Of a DNA stretch of 64,000 bases, positions 36,252-44,502 are shown piece after piece; within the stretch, counting starts at the first letter, position 1, and each line of letters begins with the position of its first letter. The DNA is from Streptomyces sp. HSG2 (lineage in GTDB: Bacteria; Actinomycetota; Actinomycetes; Streptomycetales; Streptomycetaceae). The stretch is taken from NCBI RefSeq assembly GCF_016598575.1, contig NZ_CP066801.1, positions 2,790,001 to 2,854,000 on the forward strand, in the 5' to 3' direction. The translations under genes were made by a program, and so were the position numbers. The notes under the pieces are model-generated. The model was not told where the DNA came from, made no database searches, and was given only the letters and a program-made list of their open reading frames with translations.

Positions 36252-36929
36252 CTACGTCCGACCTCCCCCCGGTCCGGAGGGTCCCGTCGGCGGGGGCGCG
36301 AGGGCGTCGAGCTCGACGGCGAGGCCAGGATGGCCGGCTGCCAGATGCGGGCGGGTCTCCGCGAGGGGGGCGACGAGAGCGGTGGGGTCGTCCTCGGCCA
36401 GGGCCGCGTGGAGCCGTTCCAGGTGGGGACCGGCCGCGGCCGGAAGGTCGCCCAGGCCGGTGATCCGGCCCGCGAGACGGCGCAGATCCGCGGCGTGGAC
36501 CCGGGCCCAGCCGGCGAGTGAGCGTTCGGCGGCGCGGGCCTGCCGGGTGGCCGTCACCCGTTGTTCGCCGGTGGACCCGGCGGGCCCGGGGCGACCGCGA
36601 AGGTACCGACGCTCGGCGGCCTGACGACTGGCCACTCCGAGTGGGTGGGCCAAGTCAGCCCAACTGGCTCCCGCCTCCCTGGCCGTCTCGATCAGCTCGG
36701 TCTCCCATCCGGCCAACTGTTCACGCACCCGCCGCAACAGCAACAGGGAGGCCAGCGCCCGCTCGGGCGGCGGAGTGGGATCACCGGCCGGAGTCGGGGG
36801 GTCTCGTCGCGCGGAGCTCAGGGCGTCGCCGATCGCGTCGAGGGCCGCCGCGGCGGCGAGGAACGGCACCGGGCCCTGGGGGGCGTTCCCCGCCCCGCCG
36901 CCGGGGTGCGGCTGATCGGTCGAGGTCAT
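36252..36929 (-). CDS. rheA: Heat-shock repressor RheA
   Basis: 225 residues. It has an Ala/Leu-rich helical start, a helix-turn-helix-like Ala-Gly-Ala-Ser-Trp-Ala-Asp-Leu-Ala-x-x-Leu-Gly-Val-Ala-Ser-Arg-Gln-Ala-Ala-Glu-Arg region near residues 86-108, and a Pro/Gly-rich tail. It is divergent from hsp18 with the RheA operator between them, as in S. albus, where RheA is a protein thermosensor that releases DNA on warming (established knowledge). Assignment rests on context plus operator. Confidence 0.85.
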   Translation of the reverse strand: MTSTDQPHPGGGAGNAPQGPVPFLAAAAALDAIGDALSSARRDPPTPAGDPTPPPERALASLLLLRRVREQLAGWETELIETAREAGASWADLAHPLGVASRQAAERRYLRGRPGPAGSTGEQRVTATRQARAAERSLAGWARVHAADLRRLAGRITGLGDLPAAAGPHLERLHAALAEDDPTALVAPLAETRPHLAAGHPGLAVELDALAPPPTGPSGPGGGRT

Positions 36930-36998
36930 CGGAACCTCCTTGTCGCCGGCGCGTGGTCGCCGTCGGGACGGGGTGTCGTCAAGGAGACGACATTGCGC

Positions 36999-37027
36999 TT
37001 GTCATCCATTGGATGACATGGTACAAC
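36999..37027 (+). promoter_or_regulatory. hsp18 promoter overlapped by RheA operator
   Basis: -35 TTGTCA (36999-37004), 17-bp spacer, -10 TACAAC (37022-37027). The inverted repeat TGTCATC-N5-GATGACA spans 37000-37018, overlapping the -35 and spacer, so bound repressor would block RNA polymerase. The motif equals the RheA site described for hsp18. Confidence 0.88.
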
Positions 37028-37082
37028 GGTTCCAGTGAGGCGCATTGGCAGCAACTGCCCGAACCACTGGAGGTGTTCCACG

Positions 37083-37514
37083 ATGTTGATGCGCACCGAT
37101 CCCTTCCGTGAGCTGGACCGACTGGCACAACAGCTGATGGGCCCCGGTACCTGGTCCCGTCCCTCGGCGATGCCGATGGACGCCTACCGTGAGGGCGACG
37201 AGTACGTCGTGGCCTTCGACCTGCCCGGCGTGTCCGCGGACGCCATCGACGTCGACGTCGAGCGGAACATGCTCACCGTCAAGGCCGAGCGCCGACCGGT
37301 GGCGAAGGCCGACGACGCGCAGATGGAGCTGTCCGAGCGGCCCCTTGGCGTCTTCTCCCGTCAGATCGTGCTCGCCGACACCCTCGACACCCACCGCATT
37401 CGAGCCGACTACGACGCCGGAGTGCTCACCCTGCGCATCCCGATCGCCGAGCGTGCCAAGCCCCGCAAGGTGTCCGTCTCCGTGGGCTCCGACCGCAAGG
37501 AGCTCTCCGGCTGA
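37083..37514 (+). CDS. hsp18: Small heat-shock protein Hsp18
   Basis: 143 residues, alpha-crystallin domain. Typical start with Asp-Pro-Phe-Arg-Glu-Leu-Asp-Arg, then Asp-Leu-Pro-Gly-Val near residue 53 and the C-terminal Gly-Val-Leu-Thr-Leu-x-Ile-Pro near 117. ATP-independent holdase that binds unfolding proteins. Controlled by RheA from the adjacent operator. Length is normal. Confidence 0.93.
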   Translation: MLMRTDPFRELDRLAQQLMGPGTWSRPSAMPMDAYREGDEYVVAFDLPGVSADAIDVDVERNMLTVKAERRPVAKADDAQMELSERPLGVFSRQIVLADTLDTHRIRADYDAGVLTLRIPIAERAKPRKVSVSVGSDRKELSG

Positions 37515-37685
37515 GAGCCGTCGAGGGGTGTCTCCGGCGACCCCCGCCGGCCCCCGCGGAGTCTCCCCGCCGCCCCGCTCCTCCGCCGGCGCCGCTCCTC
37601 CGGCGCCCGCCCGTCCCGATCCGGCGGCGCCGACGCCCCGGATCGGGACGGGAACCGTCCCACCCGTTCCCGGTCCACGAAAGGC

Positions 37686-38150
37686 ATGCGCGCAGTGATC
37701 TCCGACGCGGACACACCCCTCCGGCACCGACAACCCCCCAGCGGCTCGTACGACGCGGCGTACCGGCAGTTCCTGGAGAAGGTGCGGTACGAGGGCGCGT
37801 ACCCCACCCGGGAGAAGGCGGAGGACGTCGTGCGGCGGGTCCTCGCGGGACTGGGACGCGGACTCACCGGCCCCGAACGCGACGACCTCGTGGCGTCCCT
37901 GCCCGTCGAGGCCGCCCGCCTGCTCACCTCCCAGGCTCCCGACCCCCGCCCCCTGACGGGCGCGGCCTTCGTCGCCGACCTGGCCGCCCGTACCGGGGCG
38001 TCCCTGGCCACGACCCGATGGGACATCGGTTCGGTCCTCTCGGTCGTCGCCGCCCACGCGGGACCCGGACCGATCACCCGGATTCTCGCCCGCCTCCCCG
38101 CGGGCTGGTCCCTGCTCTTCGGTCGCGCCGAACTCGCCTCGTCCCGGTAG
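37686..38150 (+). CDS. DUF2267 protein
   Basis: 154 residues. DUF2267 features: Tyr-x-x-Phe-Leu-x-Lys-Val near residue 26, Ala-x-x-Val-Val-Arg-Arg-Val-Leu near 45, and Leu-Arg/Leu-Val-x-x-Leu-Pro near 68. Fully alpha-helical, no transmembrane helix. Lies 171 bp after hsp18 on the same strand; may be part of the heat response. Function unknown. Confidence 0.72.
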   Translation: MRAVISDADTPLRHRQPPSGSYDAAYRQFLEKVRYEGAYPTREKAEDVVRRVLAGLGRGLTGPERDDLVASLPVEAARLLTSQAPDPRPLTGAAFVADLAARTGASLATTRWDIGSVLSVVAAHAGPGPITRILARLPAGWSLLFGRAELASSR

Positions 38151-38307
38151 CGGACCGGCGGCGCGCGCCGCCGACGACGCCGCCGCCGGTCCGCCTGTGG
38201 CGACCCGCGTCCCCGGCGCGCCCCCGCGGCGAACCGGCCCGCGGTACGGGCGCGACCCGGACTGCCCTAGCCTGAGCGTGTCCACCGTCAGCTGACAGAG
38301 GAACGAG

Positions 38308-38562
38308 ATGGCGAAGGTCACGGTGCGCTACTGGGCCGCCGCGAAGGCCGCGGCCCGGACGGCCGAGGAGCCGTACGAGGCGGAGACCCTCGCGGCGGCG
38401 CTGGCCGCGGCCCGCGAGCGGCACCCCGGGGAGCTGGCGCGGGTGTTGCCGCGTTGCTCTTTCCTGGTCGACGGGGACCCCGTGGGCGCCCGCGACCACG
38501 AGACGGTGCGACTGGCCGACGGCGGCACGGTCGAGGTGCTGCCGCCCTTCGCGGGAGGGTGA
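38308..38562 (+). CDS. MoaD/ThiS-family sulfur-carrier-like protein
   Basis: 84 residues with a GAGGAA ribosome site. Ubiquitin-like beta-grasp pattern, ending in Pro-Pro-Phe-Ala-Gly-Gly; the terminal Gly-Gly is the site that receives sulfur as thiocarboxylate. Likely serves molybdopterin synthase or another sulfur-transfer enzyme. Seven bases upstream of the next gene, so an operon. Confidence 0.87.
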   Translation: MAKVTVRYWAAAKAAARTAEEPYEAETLAAALAAARERHPGELARVLPRCSFLVDGDPVGARDHETVRLADGGTVEVLPPFAGG

Positions 38563-38569
38563 GCGGCCG

Positions 38570-40219
38570 ATGACCGACCAGACGCCAGGCGGACACGAGG
38601 GACGCGAACCCGCCCCTCGCCACCGGACCCCACCAGCGCACTTCTGGCCGACCGGCCAGGGACGGGACGACCCGCACCCCCTCCCCCCCCAGGACACTCA
38701 GCAGTGGCGGGGACAGACCTGGGAGACGAGCACGCAGCCCCCGGTCTCCACGGAGGAGACGGCGTGGCTGCCGCCGGTGGGCGGCTCCCCGGAACGACCG
38801 CCCACACCGGGAACCGGACCGGCGCCGTACGGGGAGCGGGTGCCTTACCCGGACCCCCGGTGGTACGAGCGGGAGCGGGGTCATGTGCCCGGGCCCGCCC
38901 GGTCGGCGGCGGGCGGCGCCCTCCGGTCGCCCACCGGTCCGACGCCCGGCCCCGGAACCCCTCCCGACGGCGGCGCGCCCGGGTACGCGGACCCGCCGGG
39001 ACACGGCGCGCCCGGGTACTCCGCGCCCGGGTACTCGGCGCCCGGGTACTCCGCGCCCGGCCACGCCGGGCTCGGGAGGGTCGACGGCGTCGACGCGCGA
39101 GGCGAGGGCTTCGGCGACGCCGGGGGGCCCACCGCCTGGCCGGGACCCGGAACCCCCGGCACGGCGGGGGCCCACAGCGCTCCTGCGCCCTTCGCCGCTC
39201 CGGCCGCGCCCGGAGGCCCGCCCTCCCACGGGGCCCCCGGCGCGTCCACCGACGCTCCGCCGCACTGGGGCCGTTCCTTCCAGGGACAGCCCGCGGATCC
39301 CGATCCCGGCCCGGGGACGGGATTCGTCGAGGCGCCCGCGCACCCGATGGCGCACCGCCCCGCCTCCGGAGCGGACGCTCACGCGGCCCCCGCCCCGCCC
39401 GTTCCCGGCGCCCCGGACACCGAAGGGGCGCCCGGCTACGGCCCAGCCACCCTCGCCGGCAACTCCCGGGTCACCGACGCGCGGCGGGCCCGGGCCGAGG
39501 GTCGTTCGCCGATCATCGAACCCGGGGCGCGACCGGCGGCGCTGACGGCGCTGCTGGCGTTGCTCCTGGCCGCGGCGGCGGGGGCGGGGCCGTATGCCCT
39601 CCTGCTCCCCCTCCTCGTTCTCCAGGGCCTGACGGCGGCGGGCTGGTTCCGCCTGAACGGGATGTGGCCCGCGCGTGAGGGCATCGCCCTCGGCGTTCTC
39701 GGCGCGATCGCCGCGGACGTCGCCGTGCTCGCCGCGGATCGATCCCCGGCGGCGGTCCTGGGCGCGATCGGCGTGTGGGTGCCGCTCGTCCTGGTGCTGC
39801 GACTGCGCTCGCACGCCGACCCCGAGGAGCGGATGCACGGGTTGATGGCGACGGTCGTCGCGTCCGCGCTCGCCATCCTCGCCGCGGGCCACCTGGTGGC
39901 GGAGGGGCGGGCGGTCGTGATCGGGGGGGTCGCCGTGGCCGTGGCCGTGGTGGCGCGCGCCCTGCCGTTGCCCGCGCCGTTCTCCGCGGCCGTGGCGTGG
40001 GCGGCCGGGGCCGTCGTCGCCGGAGTGGTCGGCGCCGTCTTCGGCGTCGGGATGTCGGGGGCCCTGCTCGGTGCGGCAGCCGCCGGGTGCGCGCTGGTCG
40101 GGCTGCGAGTCGCGAGCTACGACTACCCCTCCCGTTTCGTCCACTTCACCGCCGGAGTGGCCCTGCCGCTCACCCTCGCGGCGCCCGCCGTGTGGGCCCT
40201 GGGGCGCGCCGTGGGCTGA
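38570..40219 (+). CDS. Repeat-rich integral membrane protein
   Basis: 549 residues with GGGAGGG upstream. The first 310 residues are Pro/Gly/Ala-rich and disordered, including four near-copies of a Pro-Gly-Tyr-Ser-Ala unit encoded by 15-bp DNA repeats. The last 240 residues contain about eight to nine hydrophobic helices. The order of disordered N-terminus and compact membrane domain is common in actinobacterial membrane proteins. Function unknown; the MoaD-like neighbour gives no clear hint. Confidence 0.75.
   Translation: MTDQTPGGHEGREPAPRHRTPPAHFWPTGQGRDDPHPLPPQDTQQWRGQTWETSTQPPVSTEETAWLPPVGGSPERPPTPGTGPAPYGERVPYPDPRWYERERGHVPGPARSAAGGALRSPTGPTPGPGTPPDGGAPGYADPPGHGAPGYSAPGYSAPGYSAPGHAGLGRVDGVDARGEGFGDAGGPTAWPGPGTPGTAGAHSAPAPFAAPAAPGGPPSHGAPGASTDAPPHWGRSFQGQPADPDPGPGTGFVEAPAHPMAHRPASGADAHAAPAPPVPGAPDTEGAPGYGPATLAGNSRVTDARRARAEGRSPIIEPGARPAALTALLALLLAAAAGAGPYALLLPLLVLQGLTAAGWFRLNGMWPAREGIALGVLGAIAADVAVLAADRSPAAVLGAIGVWVPLVLVLRLRSHADPEERMHGLMATVVASALAILAAGHLVAEGRAVVIGGVAVAVAVVARALPLPAPFSAAVAWAAGAVVAGVVGAVFGVGMSGALLGAAAAGCALVGLRVASYDYPSRFVHFTAGVALPLTLAAPAVWALGRAVG
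39008..39067 (+). repeat. 15-bp in-frame minisatellite
   Basis: GCGCCCGGGTACTC(C/G) occurs three times head to tail at 39008, 39023 and 39038, with a degenerate fourth copy at 39053. Each unit encodes Ala-Pro-Gly-Tyr-Ser. Length variation between strains would be expected. Confidence 0.85.
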
Positions 40220-40326
40220 GCCGCGAGCGTGCGGGCGGCTGTCACATTTGATCGACAGTTTGCCGGTGGGGTGGTGGGGCGCGCATACCGTTGGCGGGGT
40301 CCGTGACGTCTTTCGACTGGGGAATC

Positions 40327-41061
40327 ATGCGTGCGCTGCGAATACTGTTGATCTTCGTCGTGATCGTGGGTGGTCTCTTCGTCGCGGCCGACCGGGTGGC
40401 GGTGCATCTCGCGGAGGGCAGGGCGGCCGAGGAACTGCGCTCCGCGGAGAACCTGTCGACCACCCCGGAGGTCTCGATTCGCGGATTTCCGTTCCTGACC
40501 CAGGTCGCCGGCAAGGAGCTGGACGACGTGGCGGTGCGCATCGAGGACTACGAGGCGACCACCGGCGACGGCACCGGGCTCCGGATCGCGCGGGTGGCGG
40601 CCGACATGAAGGGCGTCCGCTTCACGTCGGACTTCGGCTCCGTCACCGCGGCCACGGCCACCGGCACCGCGACCATCGCCTACGACGAGCTGATGAAGTT
40701 CGTGGCCTCCGAACCGACCGAGATCGTGCCGGGGGTCACCGCCCGGGTGGCGGGCATCTCCGACGGTGGCGACGGCAAGATCAAGCTCGAGGTGGCCGCG
40801 ACGGTGCTGGGCACCGAGCTGGCGGAGCCCGTGCCGGTGCTCAGCTCGGTGCGGGTCGAGGACGGCAAGCTCCAGGTGGAGGCGGGGACGCTGCCGGCGT
40901 TCGGGCCGGTGGAGCTCTCCGAGTCCCGGTTCCGGAAGATCACCGACTTCCAGGAGAGCATCGACCGGCTTCCCGGGGGCGTGAGCCTGGAGTCGGTGCG
41001 GGCCGTCGCCGACGGCGTCGAGCTGACGGTGGCGGGATCGGACATCGTGTTGGCCGGGTGA
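40327..41061 (+). CDS. LmeA-like phospholipid-binding protein (DUF2993)
   Basis: 244 residues from ATG 40327 (GGGGAA upstream). N-terminal signal/anchor helix (residues 4-20), then the DUF2993 pattern with Ile-Arg-Gly-Phe-Pro-Phe-Leu-Thr-Gln-Val near 50 and Tyr-Asp-Glu-Leu near 120. In mycobacteria LmeA is a periplasmic phospholipid binder needed for envelope glycolipid maturation. The role here is inferred from family. Confidence 0.83.
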   Translation: MRALRILLIFVVIVGGLFVAADRVAVHLAEGRAAEELRSAENLSTTPEVSIRGFPFLTQVAGKELDDVAVRIEDYEATTGDGTGLRIARVAADMKGVRFTSDFGSVTAATATGTATIAYDELMKFVASEPTEIVPGVTARVAGISDGGDGKIKLEVAATVLGTELAEPVPVLSSVRVEDGKLQVEAGTLPAFGPVELSESRFRKITDFQESIDRLPGGVSLESVRAVADGVELTVAGSDIVLAG

Positions 41062-41268
41062 CTTCTCGCGGGCCGGGGGTCGCGGTGGGGGCGTGACACG
41101 GCCCGCGCCGGGTCCGCGCCCCCGCGTGTCCCGTCCGGTGGGCGAGACGCCGGTGTCCGAACGGTGGTTCGGTGGAGATTCCCGTGTTCTCCCGGGAGTC
41201 GAGGCGGCGGGAGGGGCTGGTCTCGTCTCGCATTTCGGATGGTCGCGTCTCATTATTCGAGGCGCCGG

Positions 41269-41296
41269 TGACACGTCCCCGATCGCTCCCTACGAT
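41269..41296 (+). promoter_or_regulatory. Promoter of the sulfur leader peptide
   Basis: -35-like TGACAC (41269-41274), 16-bp spacer, -10 TACGAT (41291-41296). The leader-peptide ATG starts at 41304, so the transcript probably begins at the start codon (leaderless). Confidence 0.6.
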
Positions 41297-41303
41297 CGAG
41301 CGC

Positions 41304-41384
41304 ATGAAGCGACAGGCGGATCTCACGAAGCGGCGGGCAGTCGACCTGTGCCGCGTCGCCGCCATGCTCTGTCGTCCGTTCTGA
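41304..41384 (+). CDS. Cysteine-containing leader peptide upstream of cysA
   Basis: 26 residues with the recurring actinobacterial motif Arg-Arg-Ala-Val-Asp-Leu-Cys-Arg-Val-Ala-x-Met-Leu-Cys-Arg and two cysteines. Short peptides of this type ahead of sulfur genes in mycobacteria and Streptomyces act as cysteine-responsive attenuators: ribosome progress through Cys codons reports cysteine supply. It lies 136 bp before cysA, on the same strand, with no ribosome binding site and a -10 box eight bases upstream. Confidence 0.82.
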   Translation: MKRQADLTKRRAVDLCRVAAMLCRPF

Positions 41385-41520
41385 GCGACGGCCCCGATTC
41401 CGGTCGGCCCCGTCCCGCCCTAGGCACGTGTGCGCCCCGCCCCAGGCCCCGTGAAGCACGCGCACCCCTCTCCACCCCCACGCCCCGCCCCGCCGCGAAA
41501 CGCCCCGGAGGATACACACC

Positions 41521-42366
41521 ATGAGCCGTAGCGACGTCCTGGTCGACGCCGACTGGCTCCAGGAACACCTGGACGACCCCACCCTCGTGATCGTCGAAGT
41601 GGACGAGGACACCTCCGTCTACGACAGGAACCACATCCGGAACGCGATCCGGATCGACTGGACCCAGGACCTGCAGGACCCCGTCCGCCGCGACTTCGTC
41701 GACCAGGAGGGCTTCGAGCGGCTCCTGTCGAGGAAGGGCATCGCCAACGACCACACGGTCGTGCTCTACGGCGGCAACAACAACTGGTTCGCCTCCTACG
41801 CGTACTGGTACTTCAAGCTCTACGGCCACGAGAGCGTCAAGCTGCTCGACGGCGGTCGGAAGAAGTGGGAACTGGACGCCCGTGAACTTGTCGCCGGCGA
41901 CGAGGTCCCCCGGCGCCCGGAGACCACGTACCGGGCCAAGGCGCAGGACCGGTCGATCCGCGCGTACCGCGACGACGTCGTCGCCGCGATCGGCGTGCGG
42001 AACCTCGTCGACGTCCGCTCTCCGGACGAGTTCTCCGGCAAGCTGCTGGCCCCGGCCCACCTGCCGCAGGAGCAGTCCCAGCGTCCCGGACACGTCCCCG
42101 GCGCCCGTAACGTCCCCTGGTCGAAGAACGCCAACGACGACGGCACCTTCAAGTCCGACGAGCAGCTCCGTGCCCTCTACAAGGACGAGGGCGTGGACCT
42201 CGCCGAGGACACCATCGCCTACTGCCGCATCGGCGAGCGCTCGGCGCTGACCTGGTTCGTGCTGCACGAGCTGCTGGGCGTCGAGAACGTCAAGAACTAC
42301 GACGGTTCCTGGACCGAGTACGGCTCCCTCGTGGGCGTCCCCATCGAGCTCGGCGCGAACAAGTAG
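41521..42366 (+). CDS. cysA: Thiosulfate sulfurtransferase CysA (rhodanese)
   Basis: 281 residues, two rhodanese domains. The N-terminal domain has Asp-Trp-Thr-Gln-Asp-Leu and Tyr-Gly-Gly-Asn-Asn-Asn-Trp-Phe-Ala but no active Cys. The C-terminal domain has the catalytic Cys in Tyr-Cys-Arg-Ile-Gly-Glu-Arg-Ser near residue 239. Moves sulfur from thiosulfate or a related donor. The leader peptide upstream and DUF1416 gene downstream support a sulfur-assimilation unit. Confidence 0.93.
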   Translation: MSRSDVLVDADWLQEHLDDPTLVIVEVDEDTSVYDRNHIRNAIRIDWTQDLQDPVRRDFVDQEGFERLLSRKGIANDHTVVLYGGNNNWFASYAYWYFKLYGHESVKLLDGGRKKWELDARELVAGDEVPRRPETTYRAKAQDRSIRAYRDDVVAAIGVRNLVDVRSPDEFSGKLLAPAHLPQEQSQRPGHVPGARNVPWSKNANDDGTFKSDEQLRALYKDEGVDLAEDTIAYCRIGERSALTWFVLHELLGVENVKNYDGSWTEYGSLVGVPIELGANK

Positions 42367-42421
42367 CAGGTCCGGCGGCAGCCCTTCGGCGGCCGATCCC
42401 CCCAACCCCTCGGGAGACGAC

Positions 42422-42709
42422 ATGTGCGGTGCGAAGGCCGGTGGGCCGGACACCTCGACCATCAAGCCGGGCGAGACCACGATCCAGGGACACGTGACCC
42501 GTGACGGCGAGCCGGTGGCCGGCTACGTCCGGCTCTTGGACGCGACCGGCGAGTTCACGGCGGAAGTTCCCACCTCGGCGACGGGACAGTTCCGCTTCTA
42601 CGCGGCCGAGGGCACCTGGACCGTGCGGGCCCTCGTCCCCGGTGCCACGGCGGACCGCAAGGTCGTCGCGGAGAAGGGCGGACTCGCGGAGGTCGCCATC
42701 GCCGTCTGA
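42422..42709 (+). CDS. DUF1416 (SseC-like) protein
   Basis: 95 residues. Starts Met-Cys-Gly-Ala and has a beta-rich, carboxypeptidase-regulatory-like pattern (Gly-x-Val-Thr-Arg-Asp-Gly-Glu-Pro-Val-Ala-Gly). The mycobacterial counterpart SseC is fused in operon with sulfurtransferases, as here (56 bp after cysA). Role in sulfur metabolism is inferred from context. Confidence 0.87.
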   Translation: MCGAKAGGPDTSTIKPGETTIQGHVTRDGEPVAGYVRLLDATGEFTAEVPTSATGQFRFYAAEGTWTVRALVPGATADRKVVAEKGGLAEVAIAV

Positions 42710-42727
42710 CGGCCCGCCCGGCGCGCG

Positions 42728-42768
42728 GGGGCCGCTCCCCACAGGGTTGGACACCCGGGGGCGGCCCC
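42728..42768. terminator. Hairpin after the cysA-DUF1416 operon
   Basis: Eight-bp perfect stem GGGGCCGC/GCGGCCCC, one mismatch, then four more G-C pairs; loop of 16 bases. Confidence 0.5.
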
Positions 42769-42810
42769 TTCGCCGTGCCCGGCCGGGGGATCCGGTTCTA
42801 CGCTGGAGTC

Positions 42811-43071
42811 ATGTACGCGCAGCGCCGGCGCCGCTACTTCGCCCTGATGGGGGTGTGCGTCGCCCTGTTCGTCCTGGCCTGGGCCGCGGTCCGGCACTGG
42901 TCCGTCCCGCTCGCGGTCGGCATGTGCGCGCTCGCGATGGTCCTGCCGCCGCTGGCCGTGATCGTCGCCAACCGACGCGGTCCCGAGGAGCCGTGGTGGG
43001 ACGACACCTCGGGCGACCCGCAGTCCGACGACTGGTGGGACGAACTGGACGGAAGGAAGCGCCCGCGGTGA
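42811..43071 (+). CDS. DUF3099 small membrane protein
   Basis: 86 residues from ATG 42811. Two transmembrane helices (about residues 10-28 and 33-52) follow an Arg-rich start; the C-terminal tail has Trp-Trp-Asp-Asp and Asp-Trp-Trp-Asp-Glu. Actinobacterial family of unknown function. Convergent with the DsrE-like gene. Confidence 0.75.
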   Translation: MYAQRRRRYFALMGVCVALFVLAWAAVRHWSVPLAVGMCALAMVLPPLAVIVANRRGPEEPWWDDTSGDPQSDDWWDELDGRKRPR

Positions 43072-43084
43072 GCGACGCGAGCCG

Positions 43085-43456
43085 TCAGTAGACCAGCGCT
43101 TGTGCGTCCTCGGCCATCGCCTCCTGCACGAAGACCTGCGCTCCGGCGATCCGGACGCCCTCGATCACGTCCCGCTGGGTGATCTCCCTGCGGGCGGCGC
43201 ACTGAGTGCACAGTGTGATCCGGCCCCCCGCGAGCAGCGATTCGAGCAGGTCGGGCAGCGGGGCGGCGTGCGGGAGCGTGAATTCGGCCGCCCGACCCGG
43301 CAGCGCGAACCAGGAGGACTCGCCGGTCAGCCACAGGGAGACGTCCACCCCGCCGGCCACGGCCACCGCCGCCACCGTGAACGCCTGCGAGCAGCGCTCG
43401 GGGGCGTCGGCCCCCGCGGTCACCTTGATCACGAGCCTCTTCGTCATGGTCGGCAT
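43085..43456 (-). CDS. DsrE-family protein
   Basis: 123 residues from ATG 43456, with GGGAGGA upstream; a second ATG three codons later is an alternative. DsrE/DsrF-like fold with two cysteines in Leu-Cys-Thr-Gln-Cys-Ala near residue 85 that could carry persulfide sulfur. Its position near cysA and DUF1416 suggests sulfur relay, but the reaction is unknown. Confidence 0.8.
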   Translation of the reverse strand: MPTMTKRLVIKVTAGADAPERCSQAFTVAAVAVAGGVDVSLWLTGESSWFALPGRAAEFTLPHAAPLPDLLESLLAGGRITLCTQCAARREITQRDVIEGVRIAGAQVFVQEAMAEDAQALVY

Positions 43457-43608
43457 CGTAGTGCTGTCCTCCCGGCGTCCTTCCGGCCCCGTTCGCGCCG
43501 GCCGCGAGCCGAGTGACCCGGGGGGAGTACCGGCGGGGGAGCGCCGAGCGCCCGCCGCGTAAGCTGGGTCCGGCCCCGCGCACATCCCCATCCGACCGAG
43601 GAGCACCT

Positions 43609-43707
43609 GTGATCGTCTTCTTCGAGGTTCTGCTGGCCCTGGTCGGCGTCGCCGTCATCGCCTTCGCCGGGCTGGCCGTGATGAAGCTGTACCAGGGCCA
43701 GCGCTGA
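43609..43707 (+). CDS. Very small single-helix membrane protein
   Basis: 32 residues from GTG 43609 with GAGGAG six bases upstream. One transmembrane helix (residues 5-25) and a charged C-terminus Met-Lys-Leu-Tyr-Gln-Gly-Gln-Arg. Good ribosome site and G/C third-position use support coding. Forms a unit with the nitrobindin-like gene 39 bp downstream. Unknown function. Confidence 0.65.
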   Translation: MIVFFEVLLALVGVAVIAFAGLAVMKLYQGQR

Positions 43708-43746
43708 CCGCCCACCGCCCCGACGCACGAGACTGCTGAGCCCCAC

Positions 43747-44322
43747 ATGATCGAGATCCCGTCCGACCTCCACAAGGACCTGGTCCCGCTCGCCTTCCTC
43801 CTCGGCGACTGGGCCGGGGCGGGGGTGCACGACTTCCCCGGCGCCGAGAAGTGCAACTTCGGGCAGGAGGTCACCTTCACCCACGACGGCCGGGACTTCC
43901 TGGAGTACCGCTCTCACACCTGGGTGTTGGACCAGAAGGGCGACAAGGTCCGACCGTTGGAGACCGAGTACGGTTTCTGGCGCGTCGACGGTCGGCGTCG
44001 GATCGAGGTCACCCTCACTCGGGACAACGGCGTGATCGAGATCTGGTACGGCGGCATGGCCGACCAGAAGCCGCAGATCGACCTGGCCACCGACGCCGTG
44101 GCGCGCACCCCCGGGGCGTCCCCGTACAGCGGGGGCAAGCGACTCTACGGCTACGTCAAGGGCGACCTCATGTGGGTCGGCGAGAAGCAGACCCCCGAGG
44201 TGGAGCTGCGCCCCTACATGTCCGCCCACCTGAAGAAGGTCGTCACCCCCGAGGACGTGGAGCGCTGGGCCAAGGCGCTGCCGGACGACATGCCGGACGA
44301 CGGCATCGCCTTCTTCCGCTAG
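43747..44322 (+). CDS. FABP/nitrobindin-like beta-barrel protein (DUF1794)
   Basis: 191 residues. The lipocalin/FABP-like motif Leu-Gly-Asp-Trp-Ala-Gly-Ala-Gly near residue 20 is the nitrobindin signature Gly-x-Trp-x-Gly-x-Gly. Barrel strands such as Arg-Ile-Glu-Val-Thr-Leu and Ile-Glu-Ile-Trp-Tyr-Gly follow. Relatives bind haem and scavenge nitric oxide or peroxynitrite; I cannot confirm the haem His. The C-terminal 40 residues are an extension. Confidence 0.83.
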   Translation: MIEIPSDLHKDLVPLAFLLGDWAGAGVHDFPGAEKCNFGQEVTFTHDGRDFLEYRSHTWVLDQKGDKVRPLETEYGFWRVDGRRRIEVTLTRDNGVIEIWYGGMADQKPQIDLATDAVARTPGASPYSGGKRLYGYVKGDLMWVGEKQTPEVELRPYMSAHLKKVVTPEDVERWAKALPDDMPDDGIAFFR

Positions 44323-44502
44323 CGAGACGTCCCCGGCCGGGATGACGGCGCCCCGGCCGGCGACGTGTGCCGGAGGACCGAGGAAGCGGCGCGGGCATCC
44401 GGACCGCAGCCGCGCCCGTCTCCCCCGTGGGGTGGGCGACCGGCGCGGGACAGGTGGGACGCCCTCCGGCGTGTCGCTCGTGTCGGTCTCCGGCCGGGGC
44501 GT

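Noticed and set aside
39008..39067. CRISPR-like repeat array
   Set aside because: Repeats are 15 bp head to tail without spacers and encode protein in frame; no cas genes occur in the window.
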